A stretch of 64,000 nt of DNA, taken from NCBI GenBank assembly GCA_024401645.1, contig JAKSKR010000013.1, positions 1 to 64,000 on the forward strand, written 5' to 3'. Made by a program: the position numbers and the translations under genes. The stretch's first letter is position 1. Each line of letters begins with the position of its first letter. This DNA comes from Paludibacteraceae bacterium. GTDB lineage: Bacteria > Bacteroidota > Bacteroidia > Bacteroidales > Paludibacteraceae. Below, piece after piece: positions 27,002 to 35,141 of the stretch. The notes beneath the pieces are model-generated. The model worked only from the letters and a program-made list of their open reading frames with translations. It was not told where the DNA came from and ran no database searches.

Positions 27002-28111
27002 ATGATTAGGAAACTCTCTTTAATTGCTGCTTCGGTTGCCTTGTTGGCATCGTGTGCGCATAGAAACCAAACGAAGAATTCAGATAGTATGGAATTAGTT
27101 CAAACTTGGGATAAGACTTTCAAGGCTAGCGATAAGGTCAGCCATTGCAAGGTGACTTTCAAGAACCAGTACGGTATCACTTTAGCGGGCGACTTGTATG
27201 TGCCCAAGTTAGACTCTGCCAAGCAGAATGTTTATCCGGCTATTGCTGTTAGTGGCCCGTTTGGTGCAGTGAAGGAACAGTGCTCCGGACTCTATGCTCA
27301 AACAATGGCCGAACGTGGGTTTGTTGCCCTCGCTTTCGATCCGTCTTTCACGGGTGAATCGTCTGGTGAGCCGCGCCGTACAGCTTCGCCCGACATCAAT
27401 TCCGAAGACTTCTTCTCTGCCGTCGACTTCCTTTCTCAACTCGACAATGTCGACAAGGAAAAGATTGGTATCATCGGCATTTGTGGTTGGGGTGGCATTG
27501 CCCTCAATGTCGCTGCTCAAGATCCGCGTGTTAAGGCTACTGCCGTTATGACCATGTACGACATGACTCGTGTTAACGGTAACGGTTATTTCGATTCCCA
27601 AAACTCCGAAGCTGACCGCTATGCCGCTAGGAAGGCTTGGGCCGAGGCGCGCACTAACGACCTCAAGAATAGCTCGTTTGCTCAAGCCGGTGGAGTTGTC
27701 GATCCGTTGCCTGCCGATGCTCCTAAATTCGTAAAAGACTACTACGACTATTACAAGACCGAACGTGGCTACCACAAGCGCTCGGGTAACTCAAACGACG
27801 GATGGCGCACAACCGGTTGCCAAGCCTATGGCAATTCCCGCTTCCTGTATTACATCAACGAAATCCGTTCTGCCGTATTGGTAGTTCATGGCCAGGAGGC
27901 TCACTCTCGTTATTTTGGCGAGAATGCATTTGCTTATATGGTCAATGGTAAGGCCGATGGGTACGATTTCGTGCGTCAGCCAAACCCTGTGCCTGGCAAC
28001 AAGGAACTGCTCATCGTTCCAAATGCTACGCATTGCGACCTCTACGATGGTGGTAAGGGCAACTTCATTCCTTGGAATAAACTAGAAGATTTCTTTAAAC
28101 AGAATCTATAG
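27002..28111 (+). CDS. Alpha/beta hydrolase, dienelactone-hydrolase-like with Cys nucleophile, lipoprotein
   Basis: Residues 1-20 form a lipoprotein signal (LLASC, Cys 18). The hydrolase fold shows SGPFGAVKEQCSGLYAQ, FDPSFTGESSGEPR and the nucleophile elbow GICGWGG, which has Cys instead of the usual Ser, as in dienelactone hydrolases. The acid/His part includes VVHGQEAHSRYF and NATHCDLYD near the C-terminus. The substrate is unknown. It lies 36 bases after the CMD-cupin gene. The sequence between them has a copy of the CTAAACTGCTTCTAAA motif. Confidence 0.85.
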   Translation: MIRKLSLIAASVALLASCAHRNQTKNSDSMELVQTWDKTFKASDKVSHCKVTFKNQYGITLAGDLYVPKLDSAKQNVYPAIAVSGPFGAVKEQCSGLYAQTMAERGFVALAFDPSFTGESSGEPRRTASPDINSEDFFSAVDFLSQLDNVDKEKIGIIGICGWGGIALNVAAQDPRVKATAVMTMYDMTRVNGNGYFDSQNSEADRYAARKAWAEARTNDLKNSSFAQAGGVVDPLPADAPKFVKDYYDYYKTERGYHKRSGNSNDGWRTTGCQAYGNSRFLYYINEIRSAVLVVHGQEAHSRYFGENAFAYMVNGKADGYDFVRQPNPVPGNKELLIVPNATHCDLYDGGKGNFIPWNKLEDFFKQNL

Positions 28112-28143
28112 AAGCTGTTCTAATTCTTTAATTGCTTAATTTT

Positions 28144-28743
28144 ATGAAACAGATTTTCATAACCCTTCTCACCCTCATTTCGCTAACGGCATGTGGTGAG
28201 ACAAAGGAACCGGTGGCCGTAAACAACATGCAGAACAACAAGAGTATAGTTATCTATTTTTCGCACGCTGGCGAAAATTACAGCGTGGGTAATGTAAAGG
28301 AAGGCAATACCAAGCTGGTAGCAGACGTCATTTGTGAACAGGTTGGTGCCGACCGTTTCGAAATTGAGTGCACTAAAGACTACAACATGGGCTATTCTGC
28401 GTTGTGCGACCTGGCAAAGCAGGAACAGCAGAATGGCGAATTGCCCGAATTTAAGGGCGCAATTGACAATATTGCCGACTATGGTACCGTTTATATAGGA
28501 GGTCCTGTTTGGTGGGGTACTTATCCGCAAGTTATGTTCACATTTTTCAAGAAGTACGACTTGAACGGCAAGCACATCGTTCCGTTTACTACACACGAAG
28601 GCTCTGGCCTTGGCAATTGTGTCGACGACCTGAAGAAGGCATACCCTAATGCTACTTTTGGCACGTCTTTCGCAATTTACGGACACGAAGTACGCACCGA
28701 TGCAGGTAAACAGAAAATTATTAAATGGTTAGGCAATAAATAA
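28144..28743 (+). CDS. Flavodoxin family lipoprotein
   Basis: ATG 28144 is chosen over an upstream TTG because a lipoprotein signal follows (ISLTAC, Cys 16). The mature part is flavodoxin-like: SIVIYFSHAGENYSVG for the FMN phosphate loop, YIGGPVWWGTYPQVMFTFF, and VPFTTHEGSGLG. It probably carries FMN and electrons at the membrane surface. It follows the hydrolase gene by 32 bases and precedes a second flavoprotein by four. Confidence 0.85.
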   Translation: MKQIFITLLTLISLTACGETKEPVAVNNMQNNKSIVIYFSHAGENYSVGNVKEGNTKLVADVICEQVGADRFEIECTKDYNMGYSALCDLAKQEQQNGELPEFKGAIDNIADYGTVYIGGPVWWGTYPQVMFTFFKKYDLNGKHIVPFTTHEGSGLGNCVDDLKKAYPNATFGTSFAIYGHEVRTDAGKQKIIKWLGNK

Positions 28744-28747
28744 TAAC

Positions 28748-29368
28748 GTGAAAGTATTACTTATAAATGGAAGCCCAAGGCGCGAGGGCAATACGAGTGT
28801 GGCTTTAAGGGAAGCCGCTATGCAGTTGGAAAAGAACGGTATTGAAACCGAATTGTTTTGGATTGGAACCAAGCCCGTACGCGGTTGCATTGCTTGTGGC
28901 AAGTGTAGGGAGAACGGCAACAACCGTTGTGTGTTTAACGACGACGTAACGAATCAGGTTATTGAAAAGATGGAGTCGTGCGACGCCATCATCCTTGGCG
29001 CTCCGGTCTACTATGGTCAGCCCGCCGCACAGGCGCAGGCCATGCAGCAGCGCATGCTCTATGCTGGCAACAAGAGTTTCGTGGGTAAGCCAGCCGCAGC
29101 TGTCTGCGTGTGCCGCCGTGGTGGTGCTTCTGCCGCATTCCAAACCCTTCAAATGCCGTTCCAAATGTGCAATATGCCCATCGTAACGTCTCAATACTGG
29201 AACATTGCCTACGGACGTGAAGAAGGTCAGTCTGCACAAGACACCGAGGGCATGCAAACCATGCGCACCCTAGCCAACAACATGGCGGTTATGCTTAAAA
29301 TGTATGCAACCGGTTCTGCCGACAAGTTGCCTGCCGAAGAGTGGACCCCTATGCATTTCATTCGTTGA
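28748..29368 (+). CDS. NADPH-dependent FMN reductase / iron-sulfur flavoprotein-like
   Basis: GTG start four bases after the flavodoxin gene. The 206-residue product begins MKVLLINGSPRREGNTSVAL, the FMN-binding loop of the NADPH-dependent FMN reductase family, then has GCIACGKC, a cysteine cluster like that of iron-sulfur flavoproteins, and ILGAPVYYGQPAAQAQAMQQ. It is cytosolic, unlike its neighbour, and could reduce quinone-like or aromatic substrates. Last gene of the four-gene run. Confidence 0.85.
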   Translation: MKVLLINGSPRREGNTSVALREAAMQLEKNGIETELFWIGTKPVRGCIACGKCRENGNNRCVFNDDVTNQVIEKMESCDAIILGAPVYYGQPAAQAQAMQQRMLYAGNKSFVGKPAAAVCVCRRGGASAAFQTLQMPFQMCNMPIVTSQYWNIAYGREEGQSAQDTEGMQTMRTLANNMAVMLKMYATGSADKLPAEEWTPMHFIR

Positions 29369-29499
29369 TAGGATTAACGATTCTTACCATTTAGATTGCT
29401 CTTTGCATTCTTTTGGTTTGCTTAATAAATGTGGCTTTATTACTTCATAACTAAATTTACAGGAAATAATTCCTTTAGTTATTGAAATTACAAGTTCTT

Positions 29500-30522
29500 T
29501 TAGAATGGTAATTCTTGCGATGTATTTAGTCTTTCGTCTTTGGGGAGGTCTAATTTTAAATTCGATAAATCATTAATCTTATTCTTAATAATCTCACGGT
29601 TGGCATCTAGCTCAATTCTTCTTTGTTTCGAGAGCTCGGCAAAGTTTTGCTCTTGCTCAATGCCTAAGAAATTACGACCTAAAAGGTTTGCTGCGATTCC
29701 TGTCGTGCTACTGCCAGAGAATGGGTCGAGTATCCACGCATTCTTTTCTGTTGACGCAAGAATTATTCTAACTAAAAGAGCTAGAGGCTTCTGTGTTGGA
29801 TGCTTGCCGCAACTCTTTTCCCACTTGGCAATGGCAGGTAGTTCCCAAACATCCTTCATTTGCTTGTTCCCATTGATTTCTTTCATCAGGTCATAATTGA
29901 AGTAGTGAGGGACTTTCTCCGATTTTCTTGCCCAAATGATGTATTCTGTAGAGTGTGTGAAAAACCTACAGGAAATATTTGGTGGTGGATTGGTCTTTGC
30001 CCAAGTAATAACGTTTAGAATCTTAAATCCTAGTTTTATGAGTTGTTGTTGAACACTGAAAATGTTATGATGAGTGCCGGAAATCCATATGGTAGCATCC
30101 TCTTTCATGTGCTCGCGGACGGACTCAAGCCATTGGTAATTAAACTTATCCATGTCTTCGGTAGAGGTTGGTTTATCCCAATCTCCCTTGTCAACACAGA
30201 CAACTTTACCATTTTGGCAACTTATTCCTCCACTTGATAGAAAATAGGGGGGATCTGCGAATACCATGTCAAAATCAAAGTTAAATCTTGAAAGAGAGTC
30301 AACACAGTCCCCCTCAATTAATGTAAAGTCATTGTTCGATGATTTATAATAGGGCAGAGGGGTGTCTATTAAAATCTTTGTTTTTACATAGTCATCGGCT
30401 GACAATACGATACTGTTACTTGAATACAATTGTTGAGTGGCAACCACAGCTTCTTTTTGTGTGCTCGCCTCTATTTGGATTGTTTTCTCCAAAAACTCTT
30501 GTATTGTAACATTAAATCTCAT
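29500..30522 (-). CDS. DpnA-like adenine DNA methyltransferase with an N-terminal DpnD/PcfM-like domain
   Basis: Beta-class N6-adenine methyltransferase: DPPY (90-93), then a C-terminal SAM motif DPFSGSSTTG. Between them are VDKGDWDK, TWAKTNPPPNISCRFFTHST, HYFNYDLMKEINGNKQMKDV and KHPTQKPLALLVRIILAST, close to what I recall of the pneumococcal DpnA (M2.DpnII), which methylates GATC, also in single strands. Residues 1-52 (VTIQEFLEKTIQIEA, NSIVLSADDYVKTKI) look like the DpnD/PcfM family, which is encoded beside DpnI in the DpnI cassette. I chose 30522 because it opens that domain and stands just after a -7 box; 30573 is the alternative. The DpnI-like gene lies upstream. Confidence 0.85.
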   Translation of the reverse strand: MRFNVTIQEFLEKTIQIEASTQKEAVVATQQLYSSNSIVLSADDYVKTKILIDTPLPYYKSSNNDFTLIEGDCVDSLSRFNFDFDMVFADPPYFLSSGGISCQNGKVVCVDKGDWDKPTSTEDMDKFNYQWLESVREHMKEDATIWISGTHHNIFSVQQQLIKLGFKILNVITWAKTNPPPNISCRFFTHSTEYIIWARKSEKVPHYFNYDLMKEINGNKQMKDVWELPAIAKWEKSCGKHPTQKPLALLVRIILASTEKNAWILDPFSGSSTTGIAANLLGRNFLGIEQEQNFAELSKQRRIELDANREIIKNKINDLSNLKLDLPKDERLNTSQELPF

Positions 30523-30531
30523 AACTGCCGG

Positions 30532-30539
30532 CAAAGTTA
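30532..30539 (-). promoter_or_regulatory. -7 promoter box for the methyltransferase
   Basis: TAACTTTG on the minus strand, nine bases before the chosen ATG, so the message would have almost no leader. The region just upstream of it is packed with GATC sites. Confidence 0.55.
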
Positions 30540-30540
30540 G

Positions 30541-30681
30541 GATCAAAAAATGGAGGATCCTTGATTTGATCATTCTTTAACTTTTTTGATCAAAAATGAT
30601 CATTTGCAGATAGTTACAAGTATATTGTAATCCATGCGATTAGGGGAAAACAGGGTAGAAATGTCATGTTAAAATATGATC
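30541..30681. promoter_or_regulatory. Cluster of six GATC sites upstream of the methyltransferase
   Basis: GATC occurs at 30541, 30556, 30568, 30588, 30598 and 30678. Five lie within 61 bases, where chance predicts less than one; three of those five and the last one are TGATCA. They cover the -10 to -75 region of the methyltransferase promoter and follow the DpnI-like gene. A methylation-sensitive operator is the natural reading. Confidence 0.6.
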
Positions 30682-30713
30682 AAATTGTAATTCCGGACAT
30701 GATGTTAACGATA

Positions 30714-31490
30714 TTAAGGGACAATAACTCTCTCGTACAATCCTCGACCTTTAAATTCAATTATTCCCTTATCTCGAAGGTATTGCAGTTGTTGTCTTAT
30801 CTTGTCGTGTATGTGGTTGTTGCCAGGATGCTTTAATGATAATTCTTGAGCGAATGTATACATCTGGTCTAGTGTGAAGTTCTTTTCTAGTCGTTCAACA
30901 CATTGCAACACATCGACCAGCCAGCCTCTACCTTCAAGCGATTTACTTTGCAAAGAATATACTCGATTGTACTCTCTAACAACATCGTCAATTTTGCGAA
31001 TTTCACCATTGTGGATGATTGAAATCTTTGCAACGTTTGGAATTTCGCCCAAAAGAATACTGCAGCCAACCCATCCTGCTCTTCTTGCTGATTCTGAAAG
31101 TGGCTTTCGCTTGAATATTACGTTTGGAGTGAAGAAACATTTGGGAACAATAATTAGGTTGTTGACCTCATATCTGTCGTAGTGCATAAAGAAGAAACTT
31201 GGATTATCCAAAGATGTAATACGACTTATCATTGTGTTGTAAACGCCATCCTCAACTCTTCTTGGGTAAGTGTCTCTAGTAGACTTTTTACTTTTCAATT
31301 CGTATTGAGATTTACAATGTTCGCACACGTAATCCTTTACAGGTGCATTTGGCTCTGCTCTTCTTATTGTTGTCTCTCCACAAATGGGACAATACATATT
31401 TCGTGCCAACCAGTCTTCTGTCAGTACTCTAGCAATCTGACTAGCACTTTTGTATCCCTCTGCCAATGAGGTGTTGAATCTTAAATCCAT
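30714..31490 (-). CDS. dpnI: DpnI-like methyl-directed (G6mATC) restriction endonuclease
   Basis: The 258 residues match R.DpnI almost position for position as I remember it. The zinc-binding cysteines are C34-x2-C37 and C56-x2-C59, the PD-(D/E)XK residues are D53, E64 and K66 in YELKSKK, and there follow FFFMHYDRYEVNN, RRAGWVGCSILL and the C-terminal winged helix QQLQYLRDKGIIEFKGRG. DpnI cuts only adenine-methylated GATC and so attacks Dam-modified invaders. With an intact active site the host should lack GATC methylation, yet a DpnA-like methyltransferase stands next to it. Confidence 0.92.
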   Translation of the reverse strand: MDLRFNTSLAEGYKSASQIARVLTEDWLARNMYCPICGETTIRRAEPNAPVKDYVCEHCKSQYELKSKKSTRDTYPRRVEDGVYNTMISRITSLDNPSFFFMHYDRYEVNNLIIVPKCFFTPNVIFKRKPLSESARRAGWVGCSILLGEIPNVAKISIIHNGEIRKIDDVVREYNRVYSLQSKSLEGRGWLVDVLQCVERLEKNFTLDQMYTFAQELSLKHPGNNHIHDKIRQQLQYLRDKGIIEFKGRGLYERVIVP

Positions 31491-31971
31491 TTCTTACTTA
31501 ATTTTTTTGTTTTCATCTAAAAAAGTAATCGGCTAGGCAAGGTATGGGACGTATTCGAGCAGTTGGTGACTCTGTGTGTTGACAAAAGCGAAAGTGTCTT
31601 GACGTTTGCCTATCTTTTTCGTTGGTGTTTATATACCAAATGGTAGTTAAGGTTTTCTGATGTTCTGTTCCGCAGTGCTCCACGAACGTTGTTACGTTTT
31701 CTGCGTTAGGCAGTTTTGACTCGCTATGCATCGTCGATTTACAATTCAAAGACATCTTTGATGACTGTTTTGGCTCGGCATAAAGCCTCACCGATTTACA
31801 ATTCCAGGCCTTTCCAAGTGGTAACTATGTCCTAAAAGGCCGTTTTGGCTCGCTACGCTTCACCGATTTGCAATTCTGTTAACAAACTATCATTTTTTGT
31901 TTTGCTACCGATTGGTATATAATTTCCATTATTTTTCTATTTTTGCAAATATTGTTAATAAGCGTTCTCCG
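31491..31971. other. 480-bp intergenic region with three degenerate repeats
   Basis: No convincing gene. Three related stretches of about 35 bases lie at 31714-31747, 31768-31804 and 31843-31876; each runs from TTTTGnCTCG to CGATTTnCAATTC with a variable GC-rich middle. The -7 box of the next gene is at 31938-31945. Confidence 0.6.
31938..31945 (+). promoter_or_regulatory. -7 promoter box for the first AAA/PD-(D/E)XK paralogue
   Basis: TATTTTTG, 26 bases before ATG 31972. Confidence 0.5.
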
Positions 31972-33513
31972 ATGAAATTTCCAATAGGTATTCAGACATT
32001 TGAAAAATTAATCACTGGCGGTTATGTCTATGTAGACAAAACCGATTTGGTGTATAAACTTGTTTCCTCGGGAGAATATTATTTCTTGAGCCGCCCTCGC
32101 CGTTTCGGTAAGAGTCTGCTTACTACAACATTGGAATCCTATTTCCTTGGAAAAAAGGAACTATTCAAGGGGCTCGCTATCGATTCTCTCGAAAAAGATT
32201 GGATTGAATATCCTGTTTTTCATATCGATTTTTCGGGGAATAAATATATTCAGGAGAATGAGCTGGAAAGCGTTGTCAATCTATTTTTGGAAGGGTATGA
32301 AAATAAGTACGGACGTAATGCAAGTGAGGTGACATTCGGCTCTCGCTTTCAGGGTGTTATACGGCGTGCTTGCGAGAAAACGGGCAAAAAGGTCGTCATT
32401 CTTGTTGACGAATATGACAAACCGTTGACAGACACTATTGGAAGCTCTGAAGTTCAGGACGCAAACCGTTCTGTCTTGCAAAGTTTATATGGCGTTTTCA
32501 AGAACTCCGACAAATATATCAAATTCACATTCCTAACTGGTGTCACCCGTTACGGCAAATTGGGAATATTCAGCGCGGCAAATAATCTTGAAGATATCTC
32601 CACAAGCAAAAAATATGCGGCAATCTGTGGCATTTCAGAAAATGAACTTCACTCGTATTTTGACAGCGAGATTAAAGACTTTGCAGCGGAAGAGAATATT
32701 AGTGTTGAGGAGATGTATGGATTGCTTAAAACAAAATACGACGGCTACCATTTCTTTCCAGGTTCAGAAGACATCTATAATCCATTTAGCCTGCTGAATG
32801 CGTTGAAATCTAAAACGTTGTCTAATTCATGGTTCGCAACTGGCACGCCTACCTATTTGGTAAGAATACTTAAGAAGAATGAGCCTGACCTTTCCAATTT
32901 AGAAAATGGAATCGCTGCCACTTTAGAAAGCATTTCAACTTTCGGGAATGGAGAGGAGAACATTATCGCGGCCTTATATCAGAGCGGATATTTGACAATC
33001 AAAGACTTAAATGGAAAATTTTATCGACTTGGGTTTCCAAATGAAGAGGTCAGGGACGGATTTATTCAATGCCTGATGGCTGAATATTCTGGCAAAGGTG
33101 GATTGCTCGACAACGATTTGCAAAGCCTTTATGAGAATATTATCGCCGATGATGCAGAAGGCTTTCTTCTGATGATAAAGCATATAATTGGACAAATTCC
33201 GTTTGAAAACAGCCAACCTAATATGATGGAGATTCATTTCCGTAACATGCTATACCTGATGATTAGATTCACAGGTCATGACGTGTCTGTGGAGTATCCG
33301 GTGTTGGGTGGCCGCATCGACGTCTTCTTCGAGACCGATAAATGCGCATACATCATTGAATGTAAACGTGATGAGTCAGCTAAAATAGCATTGTCGCAAA
33401 TAGACGAAAAGAAATATGCGAAAAAGATTTCTTCGCCACAAAAGGCTGTGGTGAAGATTGGTGCAAACTTCAGTACAAAGGAGAGAAACCTTACAGAGTG
33501 GATGGTGAAGTAG
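31972..33513 (+). CDS. AAA-ATPase-like / PD-(D/E)XK nuclease-like protein, paralogue 1
   Basis: Start MKFPIGIQTF is shared with the next gene; the frame extends upstream over the promoter and is not used. ATPase part: YVDKTDLVYKL, FLSRPRRFGKSLL, VVILVDEYDKPL, FTFLTGVTRYGKLG. C-terminal PDDEXK_9/DUF1703 domain: YPVLGGRIDVFFETDKCAYI, then IECKRDE with the D-x-E-x-K set, and KIGANFSTKERNL. The first 228 bases of the unit (31959-32186) are identical to 33558-33785, including bases upstream of the start, while the middle of the protein is well diverged from its paralogue. Confidence 0.88.
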   Translation: MKFPIGIQTFEKLITGGYVYVDKTDLVYKLVSSGEYYFLSRPRRFGKSLLTTTLESYFLGKKELFKGLAIDSLEKDWIEYPVFHIDFSGNKYIQENELESVVNLFLEGYENKYGRNASEVTFGSRFQGVIRRACEKTGKKVVILVDEYDKPLTDTIGSSEVQDANRSVLQSLYGVFKNSDKYIKFTFLTGVTRYGKLGIFSAANNLEDISTSKKYAAICGISENELHSYFDSEIKDFAAEENISVEEMYGLLKTKYDGYHFFPGSEDIYNPFSLLNALKSKTLSNSWFATGTPTYLVRILKKNEPDLSNLENGIAATLESISTFGNGEENIIAALYQSGYLTIKDLNGKFYRLGFPNEEVRDGFIQCLMAEYSGKGGLLDNDLQSLYENIIADDAEGFLLMIKHIIGQIPFENSQPNMMEIHFRNMLYLMIRFTGHDVSVEYPVLGGRIDVFFETDKCAYIIECKRDESAKIALSQIDEKKYAKKISSPQKAVVKIGANFSTKERNLTEWMVK

Positions 33514-33534
33514 CACTCGTGCAAAATATTTTTC

Positions 33535-33542
33535 TATCTTTG
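33535..33542 (+). promoter_or_regulatory. -7 promoter box for the second AAA/PD-(D/E)XK paralogue
   Basis: TATCTTTG, 28 bases before ATG 33571. The box is outside the 228-base identical block, so each copy has its own promoter. Confidence 0.6.
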
Positions 33543-33570
33543 CATCCATAAGTTTTATAAGCGTTCTCCG

Positions 33571-35118
33571 ATGAAATTTCCAATAGGTATTCAGACATTT
33601 GAAAAATTAATCACTGGCGGTTATGTCTATGTAGACAAAACCGATTTGGTGTATAAACTTGTTTCCTCGGGAGAATATTATTTCTTGAGCCGCCCTCGCC
33701 GTTTCGGTAAGAGTCTGCTTACTACAACATTGGAATCCTATTTCCTTGGAAAAAAGGAACTATTCAAGGGGCTCGCTATCGATTCGTTGGAAAAAGACTG
33801 GATTGAATATCCGGTGTTTCATATCGATTTTTCGGGAGGAGACTACACTAAAGGGGCTGCATTGCAAAACAGGTTAGAATCTGTCTTGACTCAATGGGAA
33901 CTTAAATATGGGAAGGTTGAAAGCGAAAAAGAAATTGGAGATCGTTTTTATGGCGTAATTTCCCGTGCTAAAGAAAAAACGGGTAGAAAAGTTGTTGTTC
34001 TTGTTGACGAGTATGACAAACCTCTTACTGATACTATTGGATTGGTTGAAATTCAAGACAGCAACAGGGCTATTCTCCAAAGCATATATGGTATTTTCAA
34101 AAGGGGGGACAGCCTTATCAAATTCACATTCCTGACAGGTGTCACCCGTTACGGAAAGTTGGGAATCTTCAGCGCGGCAAACAATCTTGAAGATATCTCA
34201 ATGAATAAGAATTACGTGTCTATCTGTGGCATTTCGGAAGAAGAACTTCACACATATTTCGATACAGAAATCAAGGAATTTGCAGTGGAGGAGAACGTAA
34301 GTGTGGAGGACATGTATGGATTGCTTAAAAAAAGATACGATGGATACCATTTCTCACAGAAATCAATTGATATATACAATCCATTTAGTTTGCTGAATGC
34401 CATAAAAACCAAGAGTTTGTCTAATTATTGGTTTGCGACTGGCACGCCGACTTATTTGGCGAAGATTCTTTCAAAGAGTGACATCAACATTCCCGATTTC
34501 GAAAATGAATTGATGGCAACGGAAGAGATGATTGCTGCTTTTGGAAATGGAGAGACCAATACAATAGCCGCCTTTTACCAAAGTGGTTATCTCACAATTA
34601 AAGATTACCGTGACGGGTGTTATGCGCTTGGATTCCCTAATGAAGAGGTTTCAGAGGGATTGACCCGCATGCTAGTTCCAAATTATGTGGCATCTGTAAC
34701 AAGCGATAAAAAGGACCTTGACCTTGTCAAACTTCGTCAGTTAGTGATGAAAGACGACGTGGATGCGTTTATGGCTCAAATACAACTTATAATGAGCCAA
34801 ATTCCATTCGAAAGCAATGAGGTTAAACTGATTGAAGCCAACTTCCGCAATATGCTTTACTTAATGATTCGTTCGACTGGTCATAAGGTATCGGTAGAGT
34901 ATCCGGTGTTGGGTGGCCGCATCGACGTCTTCTTCGAGACCGATAAATGCGCATACATCATTGAATGCAAGCGCGATGAGTCGGCAGAAACCGCATTATC
35001 GCAAATAGACGAAAAGAAATATGCGAAAAAGATTTCTTCACCACAAAAGGTTGTGGTGAAGATTGGAGCCAATTTCAGTACAAAAGAGAAAAATTTGACC
35101 GAGTGGATTGTTGAATAA
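33571..35118 (+). CDS. AAA-ATPase-like / PD-(D/E)XK nuclease-like protein, paralogue 2
   Basis: Same family and layout as the gene before it, 57 bases downstream on the same strand. It keeps FLSRPRRFGKSLL, VVVLVDEYDKPL, FTFLTGVTRYGKLG, and at the C-terminus GGRIDVFFETDKCAYI and IECKRDE. Both ends are identical or nearly identical in DNA to paralogue 1, while residues about 80-430 have diverged, including different lengths around residues 85-130. A terminator-like hairpin overlaps the next gene's stop at 35127-35141. Confidence 0.88.
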   Translation: MKFPIGIQTFEKLITGGYVYVDKTDLVYKLVSSGEYYFLSRPRRFGKSLLTTTLESYFLGKKELFKGLAIDSLEKDWIEYPVFHIDFSGGDYTKGAALQNRLESVLTQWELKYGKVESEKEIGDRFYGVISRAKEKTGRKVVVLVDEYDKPLTDTIGLVEIQDSNRAILQSIYGIFKRGDSLIKFTFLTGVTRYGKLGIFSAANNLEDISMNKNYVSICGISEEELHTYFDTEIKEFAVEENVSVEDMYGLLKKRYDGYHFSQKSIDIYNPFSLLNAIKTKSLSNYWFATGTPTYLAKILSKSDINIPDFENELMATEEMIAAFGNGETNTIAAFYQSGYLTIKDYRDGCYALGFPNEEVSEGLTRMLVPNYVASVTSDKKDLDLVKLRQLVMKDDVDAFMAQIQLIMSQIPFESNEVKLIEANFRNMLYLMIRSTGHKVSVEYPVLGGRIDVFFETDKCAYIIECKRDESAETALSQIDEKKYAKKISSPQKVVVKIGANFSTKEKNLTEWIVE

Positions 35119-35126
35119 AATGTCGG

Positions 35127-35141
35127 GGAAACAGAGTTTCC
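35127..35141 (+). terminator. Short terminator hairpin after the AAA paralogues
   Basis: GGAAAC-AGA-GTTTCC followed by TATTTTT; the stem is only six pairs. It lies between convergent genes. Confidence 0.45.

Noticed and set aside
31513..31791. Possible 92-residue minus-strand gene
   Set aside because: No motif, no promoter box, and it crosses the degenerate repeats; it reads like non-coding DNA.
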